A stretch of DNA of 64,000 bases from Dyadobacter sp. CY347 (GCF_021502655.1 NZ_JAKFFT010000005.1:62001-126000); one strand, 5' to 3'. Shown: positions 34,986-45,889, counted from the stretch's first letter. Made by a program: numbers and translations. The notes: a model not told the origin generated them from the sequence alone.

Positions 34986-37900
34986 ATGCGTAGAAATTTT
35001 ATCTTCCTTTTTGCCCTTCTTTATTTAATTACCCCATTAATTGCCCAAGAAAAAAAAGCGATCTTCCGACATTTAACCACAGGGAATGGCTTATCACAAA
35101 ACAATGTTACCTGCATTGTAAAAGACCGCCGCGGTTTTATGTGGTTCGGGACGCAGGACGGGCTAAATAAATTTGATGGGTATAAATTCACAGTTTACAG
35201 AAACGACCCTCGTAACCCGCAGACACTCAGCCATAATTATATTCATGCCATTTTTGAAGACAAACAAGGCAGGCTCTGGGTTGGCACCGATGATGGCGGA
35301 TTGAGCCGGTTTGATAGTGAGCAGGAAACCTTCACGAATTACCTGCATAAAGCAGGAGACAACAACAGCATCAGCCATAACAAAGTGCACGCTATTGACC
35401 AAGATAGGGATGGCAATCTGTGGCTGGGCACCATTGGCGGCGGCATCAGCGTCTTCAATCCTGAAAAAAATACTTTACAAAACTATTCGAGCAATACCGG
35501 CATTGCCGGAAGCCTGAGCCATAACGTGGTGAGCGACATTACAGTGGACCGGAAGGGGAATGTGTGGGTAGCCACCAGCGGCGGCGGGCTTAACCGCTAT
35601 AATGAGGCAACTAAAAAATTTATCAACTACAAAAACAATCCGCAAGATCCAACCTCGCTGAGCAACAACGATTTAAATGAGATTCTGGAAGATTCCCACG
35701 GCAGACTTTGGATTGCTACGGAGGGCGGGGGGCTTAACCGTTTAAATGCAGACGGGAAAACATTCACAGTATTCAAACATAACGATCAGCAACCGGCCGG
35801 CCTTTCTCATAATGATGTGATCTCACTGGAAGAAGATAAAACTGGGAAAGTATGGGTAGGAACCAGGAATGGCGGCATCAATGTGTTGCAGGCCAACGAC
35901 CGGTTTGTTCATTTCAATTACGACAAAAATGATGCTGGCGGCTTGAACAACGGCTCTATTTATGCCATGTTTTGTGATCCGCAAGGCAGCATGTGGATAG
36001 GAACGTACAGCGGAGGCATTAATGTAATGGATTCTGAGCCCCTGAAATTCGGCTTGGTTAAAACCAACATTAATGATCCGAAAAGTCTAAATAACGACAA
36101 TGTACTTACTGTTATAGAGGACTTTGACGGAAAAATATGGGCCGGTACAGATGGGGGCGGTGTGAATGTGATCGATCCTAAAACCAATCAGACGATTTAT
36201 TTTACACACAATCCCAAAAACGAAAACAGCATTGCCAGCAACTATGTTATCTCAATTTGTGAAGACGAGGCACGGAATATTTGGATAGGAAATTATAAGG
36301 GTGGTTTGAGCTTGTATGACAAAAAAATAAACGCATTCAGGAATTTGAATCAAAGCGAAAACCCTGCATCCTCTATTTATGCCAACATTCACGTCATGAT
36401 CAATGATGAAAGCAGGCGCTGCCTGTGGATCGGGACTTCGAGAGGGTTGATGAAATATGATAAGGCTTCGGGTAATATAGTTGAATTCAGGGCCAATGCG
36501 AATGTCAGTGGCTCCATCAGCAGCGACATGATTCTTTCGCTGCTGGTGGATTCACATAAAAATCTCTGGGTAGGAACCGAGGGAAGCGGAGTGAACCTTT
36601 ATGACGAGAAAACGAACCGGTTTACAGCATTCCATTCGGATCCGACAAAGGCTAAGAGCTTGTCTAATAACCATGTCAATGCGATCTATGAAGATAAAAA
36701 CGGGCGTATCTGGCTCGCCACGAGTAGCGGACTAAATTTGTTTGATAAAAAGGCTAATACTTTCAAGCATTACCAGCAATCGGACGGGCTGCCGAATAAT
36801 GTGGTTCAAGGAATTACAGAGGACGGCCGGGGATTACTTTGGGTAAGTTCTAATAAAGGCCTTTCGAGGTTTAATCCAAAAACCGAGGAGTTTCGCAACT
36901 TCGATTTCAGCGACGGCTTACAGCAGGGTTCTTTCAACCGTCTCTCGGTTTTTAAAAACAAGGCAGGACTAATATACATCGGAGGGCAGTATGGACTTAA
37001 TTTTTTTCACCCGGACAGTATTAAGTACAATGCATTTATCCCACCCGTTTTTATAACCGATTTTCAGATTTTCAATCAACCGGTTAAAAATCAGGAAGAA
37101 GGATCACCTATAAAAAGTCACATTAGTGCAGCCAGGGAAATCGTTGTTTCCTATGCCCAGTCAATGCTCTCCTTTGAGTTCACTGCGCTGAATTATACGC
37201 TGGCTGAAAAGAACCAGTATGCGTACCAACTCGTAGGATTTGATAAAGACTGGATTTACAGCGGGACCAACAGAAAGGCAACTTACACCAACCTTGATCC
37301 GGGAAAATATGTCTTCAAAGTAAAGGCCTCCAACAATGATGGCGTCTGGAATGAGCAGGGGACGAGCATTGTCCTGCGCGTGACACCGCCGTTCTGGAAG
37401 ACGCTTTGGTTCAGGACACTAGCGGTTTTGTTGATAGGAGGGCTCATATACTGGATCTACCGCTGGCGCATCGGAAGGATCAAAGAGCAAAAAGATCTGC
37501 TACAAAAACAGGTTGAAGAACGGACCGTTGAGGTGATACGCCAGAAACACGAACTTGAACTGCAATCCGCTGATTTACAAACCATGAATTCCCGTTTGCA
37601 AAACCAGCACGAGAGGGAACTGGTAGCGAGGCAGGAAGCGGAGAAGGCCAATATGGCAAAAAGCGTTTTCCTGGCCATAATGAGCCATGAGATCCGTACG
37701 CCGATGAATGGGGTGATCGGAATGGCGCTGCTCCTCGCGCAAACGCCTATGAATGAGGAACAAACGGAATATACAGACACCATAATCAAATGTGGCGACA
37801 GTTTGCTTACCGTAATTAATGATATTCTGGACTTCTCGAAGATCGAGTCGGGCAATATGGAGCTGGAAAACATCAGTTTCAATCTTCGCGACTGCATTGA

Positions 37901-39200
37901 GGCGGTTTTGGATATATTTTCTTCCAAAGCTGCCGTCATAGGCCTGGATTTGGTTTACCAGATCGGTCCGCAAGTCCCTAACCAGATTATTGGCGACAGC
38001 CAGCGGTTGCGCCAGATCCTGATCAATCTCGTCGGGAATGCCATTAAGTTTACGCATCAGGGTGAAATTCTGGTGATTGTAAAACTGGTCAAATACATGA
38101 GTGAAGACGAACTGGAAATCAGCTTTCAGATCAAAGACACGGGCATCGGCATTCCTGCGGATAAGCTCGACCGCCTGTTTGTAGCGTTTTCGCAAGTTGA
38201 TTCTTCTCATACGCGCAAATATGGAGGCACGGGACTCGGGCTGGTAATCAGCCAGCGACTTGTAGAGCTGATGGGCGGGACAATCGGTGTCGATAGCGAA
38301 CCGGATAAGGGCACGAGCTTTCATTTTTCTATCCAGGCAAAGGTCAGCCATGAATCGCAGAGGCAATATGTGCATTTCAACACTTCCGAAAATGATGGAA
38401 AGGCAGTTTTGGTCGTGGATGATAATGAAACGAATCTGCGGATTTTTCATGCGCAGATGGAACAATGGAAGCTGGTGCCTACGCTTGCATCATCTGGAAA
38501 GCACGCCCTCGAAATCCTGGACAGCGGTATGAAGTTCGACCTCATCATTACAGACCAGCAAATGCCGGAAATGGATGGCGTGACACTGGCTGGGATCATC
38601 AAAAAGCGGTTTCCAACATTGCCGATCTTCCTGTTGAGCTCGGTAGGCGACGACAAGCGGCATACATTCAAAGACCTATTCGCTGCTATTCTGACCAAGC
38701 CAGTCAAGCATCAGCAACTTGGACAGCTGATCCAGATGGAACTCAAAAATCAGGGTGATTCGGGCAAGCAAGTCCTGCCAGCGGTGCAATCTCCGCTTTC
38801 TGAGGAATTTGCCATCCAATATCCCTTGCAGATCCTGATTGCGGAGGATAATCAGATCAATGAAAAGCTTTTTGTCAAAATCCTCAGTAAACTGGGTTAC
38901 AGCCCGATCGTTACCCGCGATGGGGTGGAGGTCGTTGCCAGAACATTTTCGGAAAGGTTCGATGTCGTTTTCATGGACGTCCAAATGCCCGAAATTGACG
39001 GCCTGGAAGCCACACGCCTCATCCGCAAACAGCAGATCGACCAACCCTACATCATCGCCATGACCGCCAATGCCATGAAAGAAGACCGGGAAGAATGCCT
39101 CGCCGCCGGCATGGACGACTACATTTCCAAACCCCTCCGCTACGACGACATTACCTCATCCTTGAAAAGGGCCTACCTGGCCTGCATTTCGGCTGAGTAG
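34986..39200 (+). CDS. Hybrid sensor kinase with two seven-bladed propellers (Reg_prop/Y_Y_Y) and two receiver domains
   Basis: A protein of about 1404 residues; ATG 34974 four codons earlier is possible. A signal peptide (to about residue 21) is followed by 14 regulator-propeller blades, each ending in a WxGT..GG(L/I/V) motif ([26 protein letters not shown] and so on), making two seven-bladed propellers to about residue 690. Next come a Y_Y_Y domain (about 700-800), one membrane helix (about 812-832), HisKA (phospho-acceptor His near 901 in MSHEIRTP), HATPase_c ([23 protein letters not shown]) and two receivers (phospho-Asp near 1190 in [11 protein letters not shown] and near 1331 in [11 protein letters not shown]). 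The AraC DNA-binding domain of classical one-piece HTCS regulators is absent, so the output goes through another protein. Flanked by receiver-only genes on both sides. Confidence 0.93.
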   Translation: MRRNFIFLFALLYLITPLIAQEKKAIFRHLTTGNGLSQNNVTCIVKDRRGFMWFGTQDGLNKFDGYKFTVYRNDPRNPQTLSHNYIHAIFEDKQGRLWVGTDDGGLSRFDSEQETFTNYLHKAGDNNSISHNKVHAIDQDRDGNLWLGTIGGGISVFNPEKNTLQNYSSNTGIAGSLSHNVVSDITVDRKGNVWVATSGGGLNRYNEATKKFINYKNNPQDPTSLSNNDLNEILEDSHGRLWIATEGGGLNRLNADGKTFTVFKHNDQQPAGLSHNDVISLEEDKTGKVWVGTRNGGINVLQANDRFVHFNYDKNDAGGLNNGSIYAMFCDPQGSMWIGTYSGGINVMDSEPLKFGLVKTNINDPKSLNNDNVLTVIEDFDGKIWAGTDGGGVNVIDPKTNQTIYFTHNPKNENSIASNYVISICEDEARNIWIGNYKGGLSLYDKKINAFRNLNQSENPASSIYANIHVMINDESRRCLWIGTSRGLMKYDKASGNIVEFRANANVSGSISSDMILSLLVDSHKNLWVGTEGSGVNLYDEKTNRFTAFHSDPTKAKSLSNNHVNAIYEDKNGRIWLATSSGLNLFDKKANTFKHYQQSDGLPNNVVQGITEDGRGLLWVSSNKGLSRFNPKTEEFRNFDFSDGLQQGSFNRLSVFKNKAGLIYIGGQYGLNFFHPDSIKYNAFIPPVFITDFQIFNQPVKNQEEGSPIKSHISAAREIVVSYAQSMLSFEFTALNYTLAEKNQYAYQLVGFDKDWIYSGTNRKATYTNLDPGKYVFKVKASNNDGVWNEQGTSIVLRVTPPFWKTLWFRTLAVLLIGGLIYWIYRWRIGRIKEQKDLLQKQVEERTVEVIRQKHELELQSADLQTMNSRLQNQHERELVARQEAEKANMAKSVFLAIMSHEIRTPMNGVIGMALLLAQTPMNEEQTEYTDTIIKCGDSLLTVINDILDFSKIESGNMELENISFNLRDCIEAVLDIFSSKAAVIGLDLVYQIGPQVPNQIIGDSQRLRQILINLVGNAIKFTHQGEILVIVKLVKYMSEDELEISFQIKDTGIGIPADKLDRLFVAFSQVDSSHTRKYGGTGLGLVISQRLVELMGGTIGVDSEPDKGTSFHFSIQAKVSHESQRQYVHFNTSENDGKAVLVVDDNETNLRIFHAQMEQWKLVPTLASSGKHALEILDSGMKFDLIITDQQMPEMDGVTLAGIIKKRFPTLPIFLLSSVGDDKRHTFKDLFAAILTKPVKHQQLGQLIQMELKNQGDSGKQVLPAVQSPLSEEFAIQYPLQILIAEDNQINEKLFVKILSKLGYSPIVTRDGVEVVARTFSERFDVVFMDVQMPEIDGLEATRLIRKQQIDQPYIIAMTANAMKEDREECLAAGMDDYISKPLRYDDITSSLKRAYLACISAE

Positions 39201-39269
39201 GGCGGAGGAGCTTACAGGAATTTTATTATCTTGCGTCGCGCGATTTGCGCTCTCCTGAAACTTTCGAAA

Positions 39270-39662
39270 ATGTCTGAAAACGTGACCGTGTTTCTGATTG
39301 ACGATGATATCGACGATCAGGAAATTTTTTCCATCATGCTGGAAGATGCTCTTCCCGATGCAAAATGTGTTTTTGCCAAAGATGGTATTCAGGCGCTCGA
39401 AAAACTGGAACAACCCGCATTCTCCCCCGATGTCATCTTCATAGACATCAATATGCCCAAAATGAATGGTATGGAATTTTTAGCAGAGATGAAAAAAAGG
39501 CCGTCGCTCATTCATATCCCTGCTTTTATGTATTCGACCTCCGATGAAAAGGCTATTGTGCAGCAATGCAAGGCGCTCGGAGCATCAGGGCTTATAAAGA
39601 AACACGCCAACACGGATGAGGTAAAGGAAGAAATTAAAAGAATTGTAACGACCCTTATCTAG
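39270..39662 (+). CDS. Receiver-only response regulator
   Basis: A 130-residue CheY-like protein from ATG 39270; an in-frame TTG 39 bases upstream is rejected. Key residues: DDDIDD at 11-16, phospho-acceptor D59 in FIDINMPKMNG, Ser/Thr in MYSTSD and Lys in GLIKKHA (KK in place of the usual KP). It begins 69 bases after the propeller kinase and ends 8 bases before the double kinase, so it is probably on a transcript with one or both. With no output domain it may pass phosphate or act by protein contact. Confidence 0.9.
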   Translation: MSENVTVFLIDDDIDDQEIFSIMLEDALPDAKCVFAKDGIQALEKLEQPAFSPDVIFIDINMPKMNGMEFLAEMKKRPSLIHIPAFMYSTSDEKAIVQQCKALGASGLIKKHANTDEVKEEIKRIVTTLI

Positions 39663-39670
39663 TCATTTTC

Positions 39671-42600
39671 ATGGTAGACAATGAGTTAAAAAAGCTGGAA
39701 TTCCTCGCAGGAGGAGGCGAAATGGGCGAACGCATCCGGCAATTTGAATGGGAAAAAACAAATCTTGGTAACCCCGAACAGTGGCCGCAAAGCCTTAAAA
39801 CGTGCGTAAGGATCATGCTCAGTTCCAAACAACCGATTTGGATCGGCTGGGGCGATGATCTGGTCAAATTCTACAATGATGCATATATCGATATCGTTCG
39901 CGGAAAACATCCGGTTGCATTAGGGCAGCCGGCGTCGGTAGTTTGGAAGGATATCTGGAAGGATATTGAACCGTTGCTTTCCCGGGCAATGAAAAAAGAC
40001 GAGGGCACATATGTGGAGTCGCAGCTGCTGATCATGGAGCGCAGCGGCTTTCCCGAAGAAACTTATTACACTTTTTCCTACACGCCTGTCTTGGGCGCGG
40101 ACGGGCTTCCTTCCGGCATAATTTGCTATAACACAGCGGATACAGACCGGATCATTAATGAAAGGGCACTGAAAACAATGCAGCTGCTCGATACGGTTGC
40201 TCAGAAGAAAAACGAGCAGGAAGTGTATGCTCAGGCAACAAAAGCACTGGCCGGCAACCCGCAGGATTTTCCGTTTTCAATGGTTTATAAAGTGAAAATG
40301 GATGGCAACAGTGCCGAAATCGTTGCTTACTCCGGCTTTGCGGAAAAACCGGAGCATGGTATCATCGACTTAACCAATCCTGAAATCACCACTCCCGGCA
40401 TCTTGAAGGCCATTCACGAAAACTATATTGTGGAGTCGGACGTGGACGGGCAATTTAACGAGGTTCCAAAAGGGGCATGGGATATCTCCCCACGCGTTTT
40501 TGTGGATATTCCGATCAGGTCTGCCAACCGACAGTTTCCCCTGGCAGTGCTTACAGTAGGACTGAATCCATACCGTAAATTCGATGATGCTTATCGGAAT
40601 TTTATCCAATTGATTGCAGATCAGATCTCGCTGGGCGTGAACAATACGCTCGCATACGAGGAAGAGCGGAAGCGCGCTGAGGCGCTCGAAGCACTGGATA
40701 AGGCGAAAACGCTTTTTTTTACCAATATAAGCCACGAGTTCCGAACGCCATTGATGTTGATCCTAGGGCCGTTGGAAGAACTTTTGAATAAACCAGTTAG
40801 TAATCTGACAAATGCTGAGAGGCAGAGTGTTGAAGTGACGCACCGGAATGCGTTGCGGCTATTGAAGCTGGTCAACGCATTGCTGGATTTCAGTCGCATT
40901 GAAAGTGGCCGCCATCAGGCGCGTTTCGTATCGACAGATTTAGCGACTTATACCCGAAACCTCTCGGCGAATTTCCGGTCTGTGATTGAAAGTGCTGGTC
41001 TTCAATTGAATGTCATTACGGATGATCATATGCCACCCGTTTATCTGGACCGCCAGATGTGGGAAAAAATCGTCTTCAATTTGTTATCGAATGCATTCAA
41101 ATTTACACTGGAAGGCGCCATTACTGTCAAGCTTTTCGCTGATGGTGAAAATGCCGTGCTGACAGTAACCGACACCGGGGTTGGTATTCCCGAGCCTGAA
41201 TTGCCGCATATGTTTGAGCGTTTTCACAGGGTCCAAAATGCGGCAGGACGAACGTATGAAGGAACAGGCATCGGGCTTTCCTTGATCAAAGAACTGATTT
41301 TGTTGCATAACGGAAGTGTTAGTGTCGAAAGTGTTGAGGGTCAGGGAAGTTGCTTTACTGTTTCTATTCCATTCAGCACAGCGCATTTATCCCAAACACA
41401 CATTTTGGAAGACAGTGATAGCCTGGAAATAACGAACTCAAATGCCTATTTGCATGAAGCGGCGGCACTTGTGGAAAAGCAGGAAGTGTTGGCAGCTGTT
41501 AACAGTGATGATATTGAGTCAGAATCCGGAGAAGCCAGTGAGCTCGTCCTGATCGTCGATGACAATCCGGATATGCGTCAGCACATCGAATCCCTCGTTT
41601 CGACAAAGTACGATACGATCACGGCAACAAATGGTCAGGATGCGCTTGATAAAATCAAAAAATATAAGCCTACATTGATTTTAAGCGACATTATGATGCC
41701 GGAAATCGATGGTATTGAATTGCTCAGGCGGGTGAAAGCCAATCCGGAAACTAGTCAGCTGCCGGTAATCCTGATCACGGCACGGGCTGGCGAAGAATCA
41801 AAAATCGAAGGTTATGAGATCGGCGCGGATGATTATTTGGTTAAACCATTTTCTTCCAATGAAATGCTGGCCAGGATCAAGTCGCAGATCAAGATGCACA
41901 GGGCTAGGAAGCGGATCGAGGAAAGCCAGAAGTTGTTTACGGAGGAGTTGGAGCAGCAGGTGCAGCAACGCACGAAGGATCTTTTGCTGGCCAATAAGGA
42001 GCTCGAATCATTTAACTACATCGCGAGCCACGATTTGCAGGAACCGTTGCGTAAAATCCAGACATTCATTCATTTAATTCAGAAAAATAAGGCGGATACC
42101 GATGCCGTAGATGTGTATTACCAAAAGATCTCATCGTCGGCCCAGCGCATGAGCGAACTGATACAGTCTGTGCTGACATACAGCCGCCTGGCCAAGACGG
42201 GCGATGACTATTCGGCTGTGGACCTTAACAAAATCGTCCAGAACATTGAGGTAGATTTCGAATTACTGATCGCGGAAAAACATGCCGTTATATATTATGA
42301 AGACCTTCTGGTCATCAGGGCAAATGGTTTTCAGATTAACCAATTGTTCTCAAACCTGATCAGCAACTCAATCAAATTTTCAACCGAGAATCCGGTCATA
42401 ACGATTACAGCCGAAATTGTTGACGGAGCCAATGTTGCTGCTCCTGCCGGTGTTCATTTGGATCAGCAGTATCATCACATTACATTCTCGGATAACGGCA
42501 TTGGGTTTGAGCAGGAGTTTAGCGAGAAGATTTTCAGTCTGTTCCAAAGGCTTCATGGCAAGCACGAATATTCCGGAACCGGGATAGGGCTTACCATTGT

Positions 42601-42691
42601 GAAAAAAATCGTGGAGCAGCATAGCGGCTACATTGCCGCGGAATCGAGCCCGGGAAATGGAGCGGTGTTCAACATATGGCTTCCAGTGTAG
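39671..42691 (+). CDS. Cytosolic double hybrid kinase: PAS-like, GAF-like, kinase 1, receiver, kinase 2
   Basis: A 1006-residue protein without membrane segments. Residues about 25-165 form a PAS-like module (WIGWGDDLVKFYNDAY) and about 170-325 a GAF-like module. The first kinase has H355 in ISHEFRTPLM, N box NLLSNAFKF, DTGVGIP and GTGIGLSLI. A receiver follows with phospho-acceptor D673 in LSDIMMPEIDG and Lys in YLVKPFSS. A coiled coil leads to the second kinase with H787 in ASHDLQEPLRKI, N box NLISNSIKFS, DNGIGFE and GTGIGLTIV; it has the bacteriophytochrome-like HisKA type. Two intact kinase cores around one receiver is an uncommon order. It lies 8 bases after the receiver-only gene and is followed by a terminator. 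Confidence 0.93.
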   Translation: MVDNELKKLEFLAGGGEMGERIRQFEWEKTNLGNPEQWPQSLKTCVRIMLSSKQPIWIGWGDDLVKFYNDAYIDIVRGKHPVALGQPASVVWKDIWKDIEPLLSRAMKKDEGTYVESQLLIMERSGFPEETYYTFSYTPVLGADGLPSGIICYNTADTDRIINERALKTMQLLDTVAQKKNEQEVYAQATKALAGNPQDFPFSMVYKVKMDGNSAEIVAYSGFAEKPEHGIIDLTNPEITTPGILKAIHENYIVESDVDGQFNEVPKGAWDISPRVFVDIPIRSANRQFPLAVLTVGLNPYRKFDDAYRNFIQLIADQISLGVNNTLAYEEERKRAEALEALDKAKTLFFTNISHEFRTPLMLILGPLEELLNKPVSNLTNAERQSVEVTHRNALRLLKLVNALLDFSRIESGRHQARFVSTDLATYTRNLSANFRSVIESAGLQLNVITDDHMPPVYLDRQMWEKIVFNLLSNAFKFTLEGAITVKLFADGENAVLTVTDTGVGIPEPELPHMFERFHRVQNAAGRTYEGTGIGLSLIKELILLHNGSVSVESVEGQGSCFTVSIPFSTAHLSQTHILEDSDSLEITNSNAYLHEAAALVEKQEVLAAVNSDDIESESGEASELVLIVDDNPDMRQHIESLVSTKYDTITATNGQDALDKIKKYKPTLILSDIMMPEIDGIELLRRVKANPETSQLPVILITARAGEESKIEGYEIGADDYLVKPFSSNEMLARIKSQIKMHRARKRIEESQKLFTEELEQQVQQRTKDLLLANKELESFNYIASHDLQEPLRKIQTFIHLIQKNKADTDAVDVYYQKISSSAQRMSELIQSVLTYSRLAKTGDDYSAVDLNKIVQNIEVDFELLIAEKHAVIYYEDLLVIRANGFQINQLFSNLISNSIKFSTENPVITITAEIVDGANVAAPAGVHLDQQYHHITFSDNGIGFEQEFSEKIFSLFQRLHGKHEYSGTGIGLTIVKKIVEQHSGYIAAESSPGNGAVFNIWLPV

Positions 42692-42714
42692 CATTTATTT
42701 TATTTGAGTAAAAC

Positions 42715-42751
42715 AAAAAAATCGCCTCCCCATTTAGGAAGGCGATTTTTT
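42715..42751. terminator. Bidirectional terminator after the double kinase
   Basis: Stem AAAAAAATCGCCT (42715-42727) against AGGCGATTTTTT (42740-42751) around a 12-base loop, with A and T tracts on both sides. It serves the plus-strand kinase and the convergent lipoprotein gene at 42770. Confidence 0.85.
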
Positions 42752-42769
42752 ATGATCTGTCAATTCTGA

Positions 42770-43789
42770 TTAGTATGTAAGCTTATAGACTTTACTGTTT
42801 CCAAGCGAAACAACATAGTAAGTATTGGTATAAACCTTTACAATGTCCGTAGGCATATTTATTCCGCCTAAAACAACGGTGCCGTCCTCACTGCTAATCT
42901 TTCCTTTATTAGGCTCAAACATGAAAGATGAGGAAAAAGGGGCGAAATGTACAGCCAATGGCTTATTGCTGTCCGTAAGCTCAACATCCACCAATGTAGT
43001 AAATCCCTTCTTATGTTCGGAGACATTTCCCATATGATCAACTATCTTAATTTCAGCCAGCCCCTCATTGAAAGGAAAGCCAGTTAAAGACGTTACATAG
43101 AACTTGCTGCCGTCCCATGCAATTCCGGTAGGAACGAAATCAACCGTCATGCCACCCATAGGCTTTTTAGGATTGTCAAAATCTTCAAAAGTGGTAAATA
43201 AGCTTTTGGAACCGTCGCTTTTTCTGCGAATGATCAAATTTGTCGCAGCATCTGTAATAAACAGGTCACCCTCAGGTCCCCAAGCTAAATTATACAAGTT
43301 AGAATGCGCATCCGTCGTGTCTTTGAGCTGTGCTATTGAAAAGCTGCCAAGCTCTTCAAAGGCAAGGTCAGTTGCTTTTAGAGGAGTGTCGCCAGGGTTC
43401 CAGGATGAAACATTGGCTTTGTAAAGTCTGCCTTCAACACCGTGAAGAATGTAAAGCATACCATCTTTATATAAGAGGTGCGTGAGGCCACTGGGCATTT
43501 TTTCTTCGCTGCTTGTTGACAAAAAACCGGTAATAGCGGGGTAAACCGTACCATCAGGTCCTATCAGGGATACCTGGCCGTCGTATGTGTCATTGTTTTC
43601 GGTTGCACTGCCTTGTTCGGTCACCCAAAGCCTGTTATTGTCGCCTTTAGTAATGGCAATTGGGGCTCGCAGAGCACCTTTTGAAAACTCAACGGAACTG
43701 AATTCAGTAGGATCCGGCGCGTGGTCAGTGCAACTGAGTGCGGAAGCAAAAAGGAAAAAGCTGAGGCCAAGTAAACGAACGGTCTTCAT
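42770..43789 (-). CDS. ScyD/ScyE-like exported propeller lipoprotein
   Basis: A 339-residue lipoprotein (lipobox ASALSC, Cys20). The mature part is an NHL-type propeller of the ScyD/ScyE family: GALRAPIAITKGDNNRLWVTE at the first blade, NLYNLAWGPEGDLFITDAAT in the middle, PTGIAWDGSKFYVTSLTGFPF later, and TYYVVSLGNSKVYKLT at the end. Despite the name, these proteins are widespread outside scytonemin producers and their role is unknown. Here nothing of a scytonemin pathway surrounds it. Monocistronic. Confidence 0.85.
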   Translation of the reverse strand: MKTVRLLGLSFFLFASALSCTDHAPDPTEFSSVEFSKGALRAPIAITKGDNNRLWVTEQGSATENNDTYDGQVSLIGPDGTVYPAITGFLSTSSEEKMPSGLTHLLYKDGMLYILHGVEGRLYKANVSSWNPGDTPLKATDLAFEELGSFSIAQLKDTTDAHSNLYNLAWGPEGDLFITDAATNLIIRRKSDGSKSLFTTFEDFDNPKKPMGGMTVDFVPTGIAWDGSKFYVTSLTGFPFNEGLAEIKIVDHMGNVSEHKKGFTTLVDVELTDSNKPLAVHFAPFSSSFMFEPNKGKISSEDGTVVLGGINMPTDIVKVYTNTYYVVSLGNSKVYKLTY

Positions 43790-43984
43790 AAGAAAATGTT
43801 TATAGAATTGTGAGTAAAATTAGAAGCTGCAATATTACTAAAACGGGCTGCATACGGACTATTCCCACATTGACTACTTATTGAATGGTATTTCCGCCAT
43901 CATGTTCAGCCGGATAACTTGCCTGTTTGCAGGGTATGAACAGCGATGATTCGTCTTCAGTATTGAAACTTCTTATCCGAAAAA

Positions 43985-44845
43985 ATGAAAATCAAAAGAA
44001 TCCTGGTCGCGACCTTTGCCCTGGCGTTGGGTGTTAATACGCTGTTTGCCCAAAAAACAAAACCGCTCTTTCCGGACATGCCCGGGATGGTTTCTTACAC
44101 CTTCCGCAAGAGTCTGGCCAAAGATCCGGCGGCTACCCTTGACACCTTGCAGAAGCTGGGGATCAAGGACATGGAATTTTCGAGCTTATTTGGTAAAACG
44201 GCCGCCGAGCTGCGCAAGTTGCTGGATGAGCGCGGGATAAAATGCTCGTCGTTTGGCGTGCAATATCCAGATGCACTCAATAAGACAAAAGAGGTGGGAG
44301 AGAATGCTAAGGCGTTGGGGGCCAAGTTTGTCCGCGTTGCCTGGATTCCGCATAAAGGACCTTTTACATTGGAAATGGCCCAGCAGACGGTTGCCGACTT
44401 TAACAAGATCGGAAAGCAACTGAAAGAGGAGTTTGGCCTCACATTCTGCTACCACAACCACGGTTATGAGTTTGAAAAACATGAAGACGGCACGCTGATG
44501 GATTACCTGATCCAGAAAACAGACCCAAAATACGTCAGCTTCGAAATTGATTTACTATGGACCTTTTTCCCAGGCGCAGATCCGGCTGCATTGATTGCGA
44601 AATATCCTAAACGCTTCAAATTGATGCACATGAAAGATTTGAAAAAAGGCGTCGCCGGCAATATGTCCGGCGGAACGCCAGTGGAGAATGATGTGGCATT
44701 AGGAACCGGTCAACTCGACATTCCGGGCATTTTGAAATCCGCAAAAAAATCGTCCATTGAGCATTACTACATTGAAGATGAAAGTCCCAGCTACGCAACC
44801 CAGGTGCCGCAAACCATTGCTTACCTGAAAAGTCTTACTTACTAG
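43985..44845 (+). CDS. Exported sugar phosphate isomerase/epimerase-like TIM barrel
   Basis: A 286-residue protein with a signal peptide (cut after TLFAQ, residue 23). TIM-barrel metal-site motifs are seen: LTFCYHNHGYEFEK (HNH near 158), YVSFEIDLLW (Glu/Asp near 185), KLMHMKDLKKG (near 218) and YYIEDES (Glu near 265). It is the second of three such proteins in the window, with the HNHGYEF signature of exported xylose-isomerase-like proteins of Bacteroidota. A 20-pair hairpin begins 2 bases after its stop. Confidence 0.88.
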   Translation: MKIKRILVATFALALGVNTLFAQKTKPLFPDMPGMVSYTFRKSLAKDPAATLDTLQKLGIKDMEFSSLFGKTAAELRKLLDERGIKCSSFGVQYPDALNKTKEVGENAKALGAKFVRVAWIPHKGPFTLEMAQQTVADFNKIGKQLKEEFGLTFCYHNHGYEFEKHEDGTLMDYLIQKTDPKYVSFEIDLLWTFFPGADPAALIAKYPKRFKLMHMKDLKKGVAGNMSGGTPVENDVALGTGQLDIPGILKSAKKSSIEHYYIEDESPSYATQVPQTIAYLKSLTY

Positions 44846-44846
44846 G

Positions 44847-44888
44847 ACAAAACGAAACCGGGCCGCTTGCGGCCCGGTTTCGTTTTGT
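44847..44888. terminator. Bidirectional terminator, 20-base perfect stem
   Basis: Left arm 44847-44866 (ACAAAACGAAACCGGGCCGC) and right arm 44869-44888 are perfectly complementary around TT. A-rich and T-rich outer parts allow it to stop both the isomerase-like gene and the convergent ankyrin gene. Confidence 0.93.
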
Positions 44889-44893
44889 AATGC

Positions 44894-45889
44894 TTATGGT
44901 AATGAGCTCAGCCTTTCTTTAAGCAATGTGAATTCCGATGGCGGCACTTTCCCCCAGCTATTGAACTGCTTGTCCTGATAGGCCACTGCCTTGCGAATGT
45001 CCCAGCCGCCATTGGTCTGGTAAGTTGGTTTCGCGCCGTGGTTGAGCAATGCATTGCAAATTTCCCAAAGTTCCGAACCAGCCGCCGCGCACAGGACGGA
45101 TGAAGCGATCACATTCTCATCATATTTGGGCGAAAAAGCATTCGGATTGGCGCCGTGTTCCAGCAGTAAGCGCACTTTTTTCACCTTGAACGGATCTTTA
45201 ACATCCAGATATATCGCCGTGAAAAGAATCGGATATTGGCGTTCTGTTTCAATTGCATTGGGATCGGCTCCGTTTTCTAAGAAAAATTCCAGAAATGCCG
45301 GATCATCTTCGAGAACCAAAAAATGCGTTGGTGAGCGCATGGAGTCCGAAGTTTGAATAGCGGCCCCGTGATCCAATAATAGTTTCAGCGATTCGAGCAC
45401 CTTCTCCTTCGGATTTTTCTTGGCCTGCATAGCGGCAAAATCGAGCAGTGTTACATGTTCTTCTCCGCTGGCATTCATGTTCGGGATCGGCTGCCTGAGT
45501 GCGGCTTTCAGTTGTTCAATGTCCGCATCTGCAAGCGCTTCGGCCAGATTGCGCCTGACCGGATCCGGGAAATAGTATGTGCCGTTCGCTTTTTCGCTTA
45601 ATTCAAGATCATAGCTTTTGGATTGATAATGTGTGATCACCTGGCTCAGGCCCAGATAAAAAAATCCCATAACCAACGGATAAATATTGATCACCAGGGC
45701 AATGATTTTGGTCGTTTTGTAAGGCAGGTAATTCAGCAGTGCAAGAATGGCAAGCGGTATGTAGATCATCATCAGCATGCCTCTCGCCATCATCTGGTCC
45801 GTTTGCGTTTTTACAACGAGCAGCGTCCATAAGATCCCAAGCGCATACACACCCACAGCCACCCAGTTGAATAGTGTTATTGTTTTCAT
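44894..45889 (-). CDS. Membrane protein with ankyrin repeats
   Basis: A 331-residue protein. Three or four hydrophobic helices fill residues 5-90 (TLFNWVAVGVYALGILWTLL, MLMMIYIPLAILALLNYL). The soluble remainder has ankyrin repeats from about 145 to 310: VTLLDFAAMQ, LLLDHGAAIQTSD, FFLENGADPNAIE, LLLEHGANPNAFS, ALLNHGAKPTYQ. Ankyrin stacks mediate protein contacts; no enzyme domain is present. Stands alone between the long terminator and exonuclease III. Confidence 0.85.
   Translation of the reverse strand: MKTITLFNWVAVGVYALGILWTLLVVKTQTDQMMARGMLMMIYIPLAILALLNYLPYKTTKIIALVINIYPLVMGFFYLGLSQVITHYQSKSYDLELSEKANGTYYFPDPVRRNLAEALADADIEQLKAALRQPIPNMNASGEEHVTLLDFAAMQAKKNPKEKVLESLKLLLDHGAAIQTSDSMRSPTHFLVLEDDPAFLEFFLENGADPNAIETERQYPILFTAIYLDVKDPFKVKKVRLLLEHGANPNAFSPKYDENVIASSVLCAAAGSELWEICNALLNHGAKPTYQTNGGWDIRKAVAYQDKQFNSWGKVPPSEFTLLKERLSSLP

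Noticed and set aside
37575..38465. 296-codon open frame antisense to the propeller kinase
   Set aside because: It mirrors the HisKA/ATPase coding region; no promoter and no recognisable protein.
34986..39200. Classical hybrid two-component system (HTCS) glycan regulator
   Set aside because: The propellers and Y_Y_Y domain fit, but the C terminus is a second receiver; there is no AraC helix-turn-helix.
42770..43789. Scytonemin biosynthesis gene
   Set aside because: Only the propeller family name points there; no other pathway gene is present.
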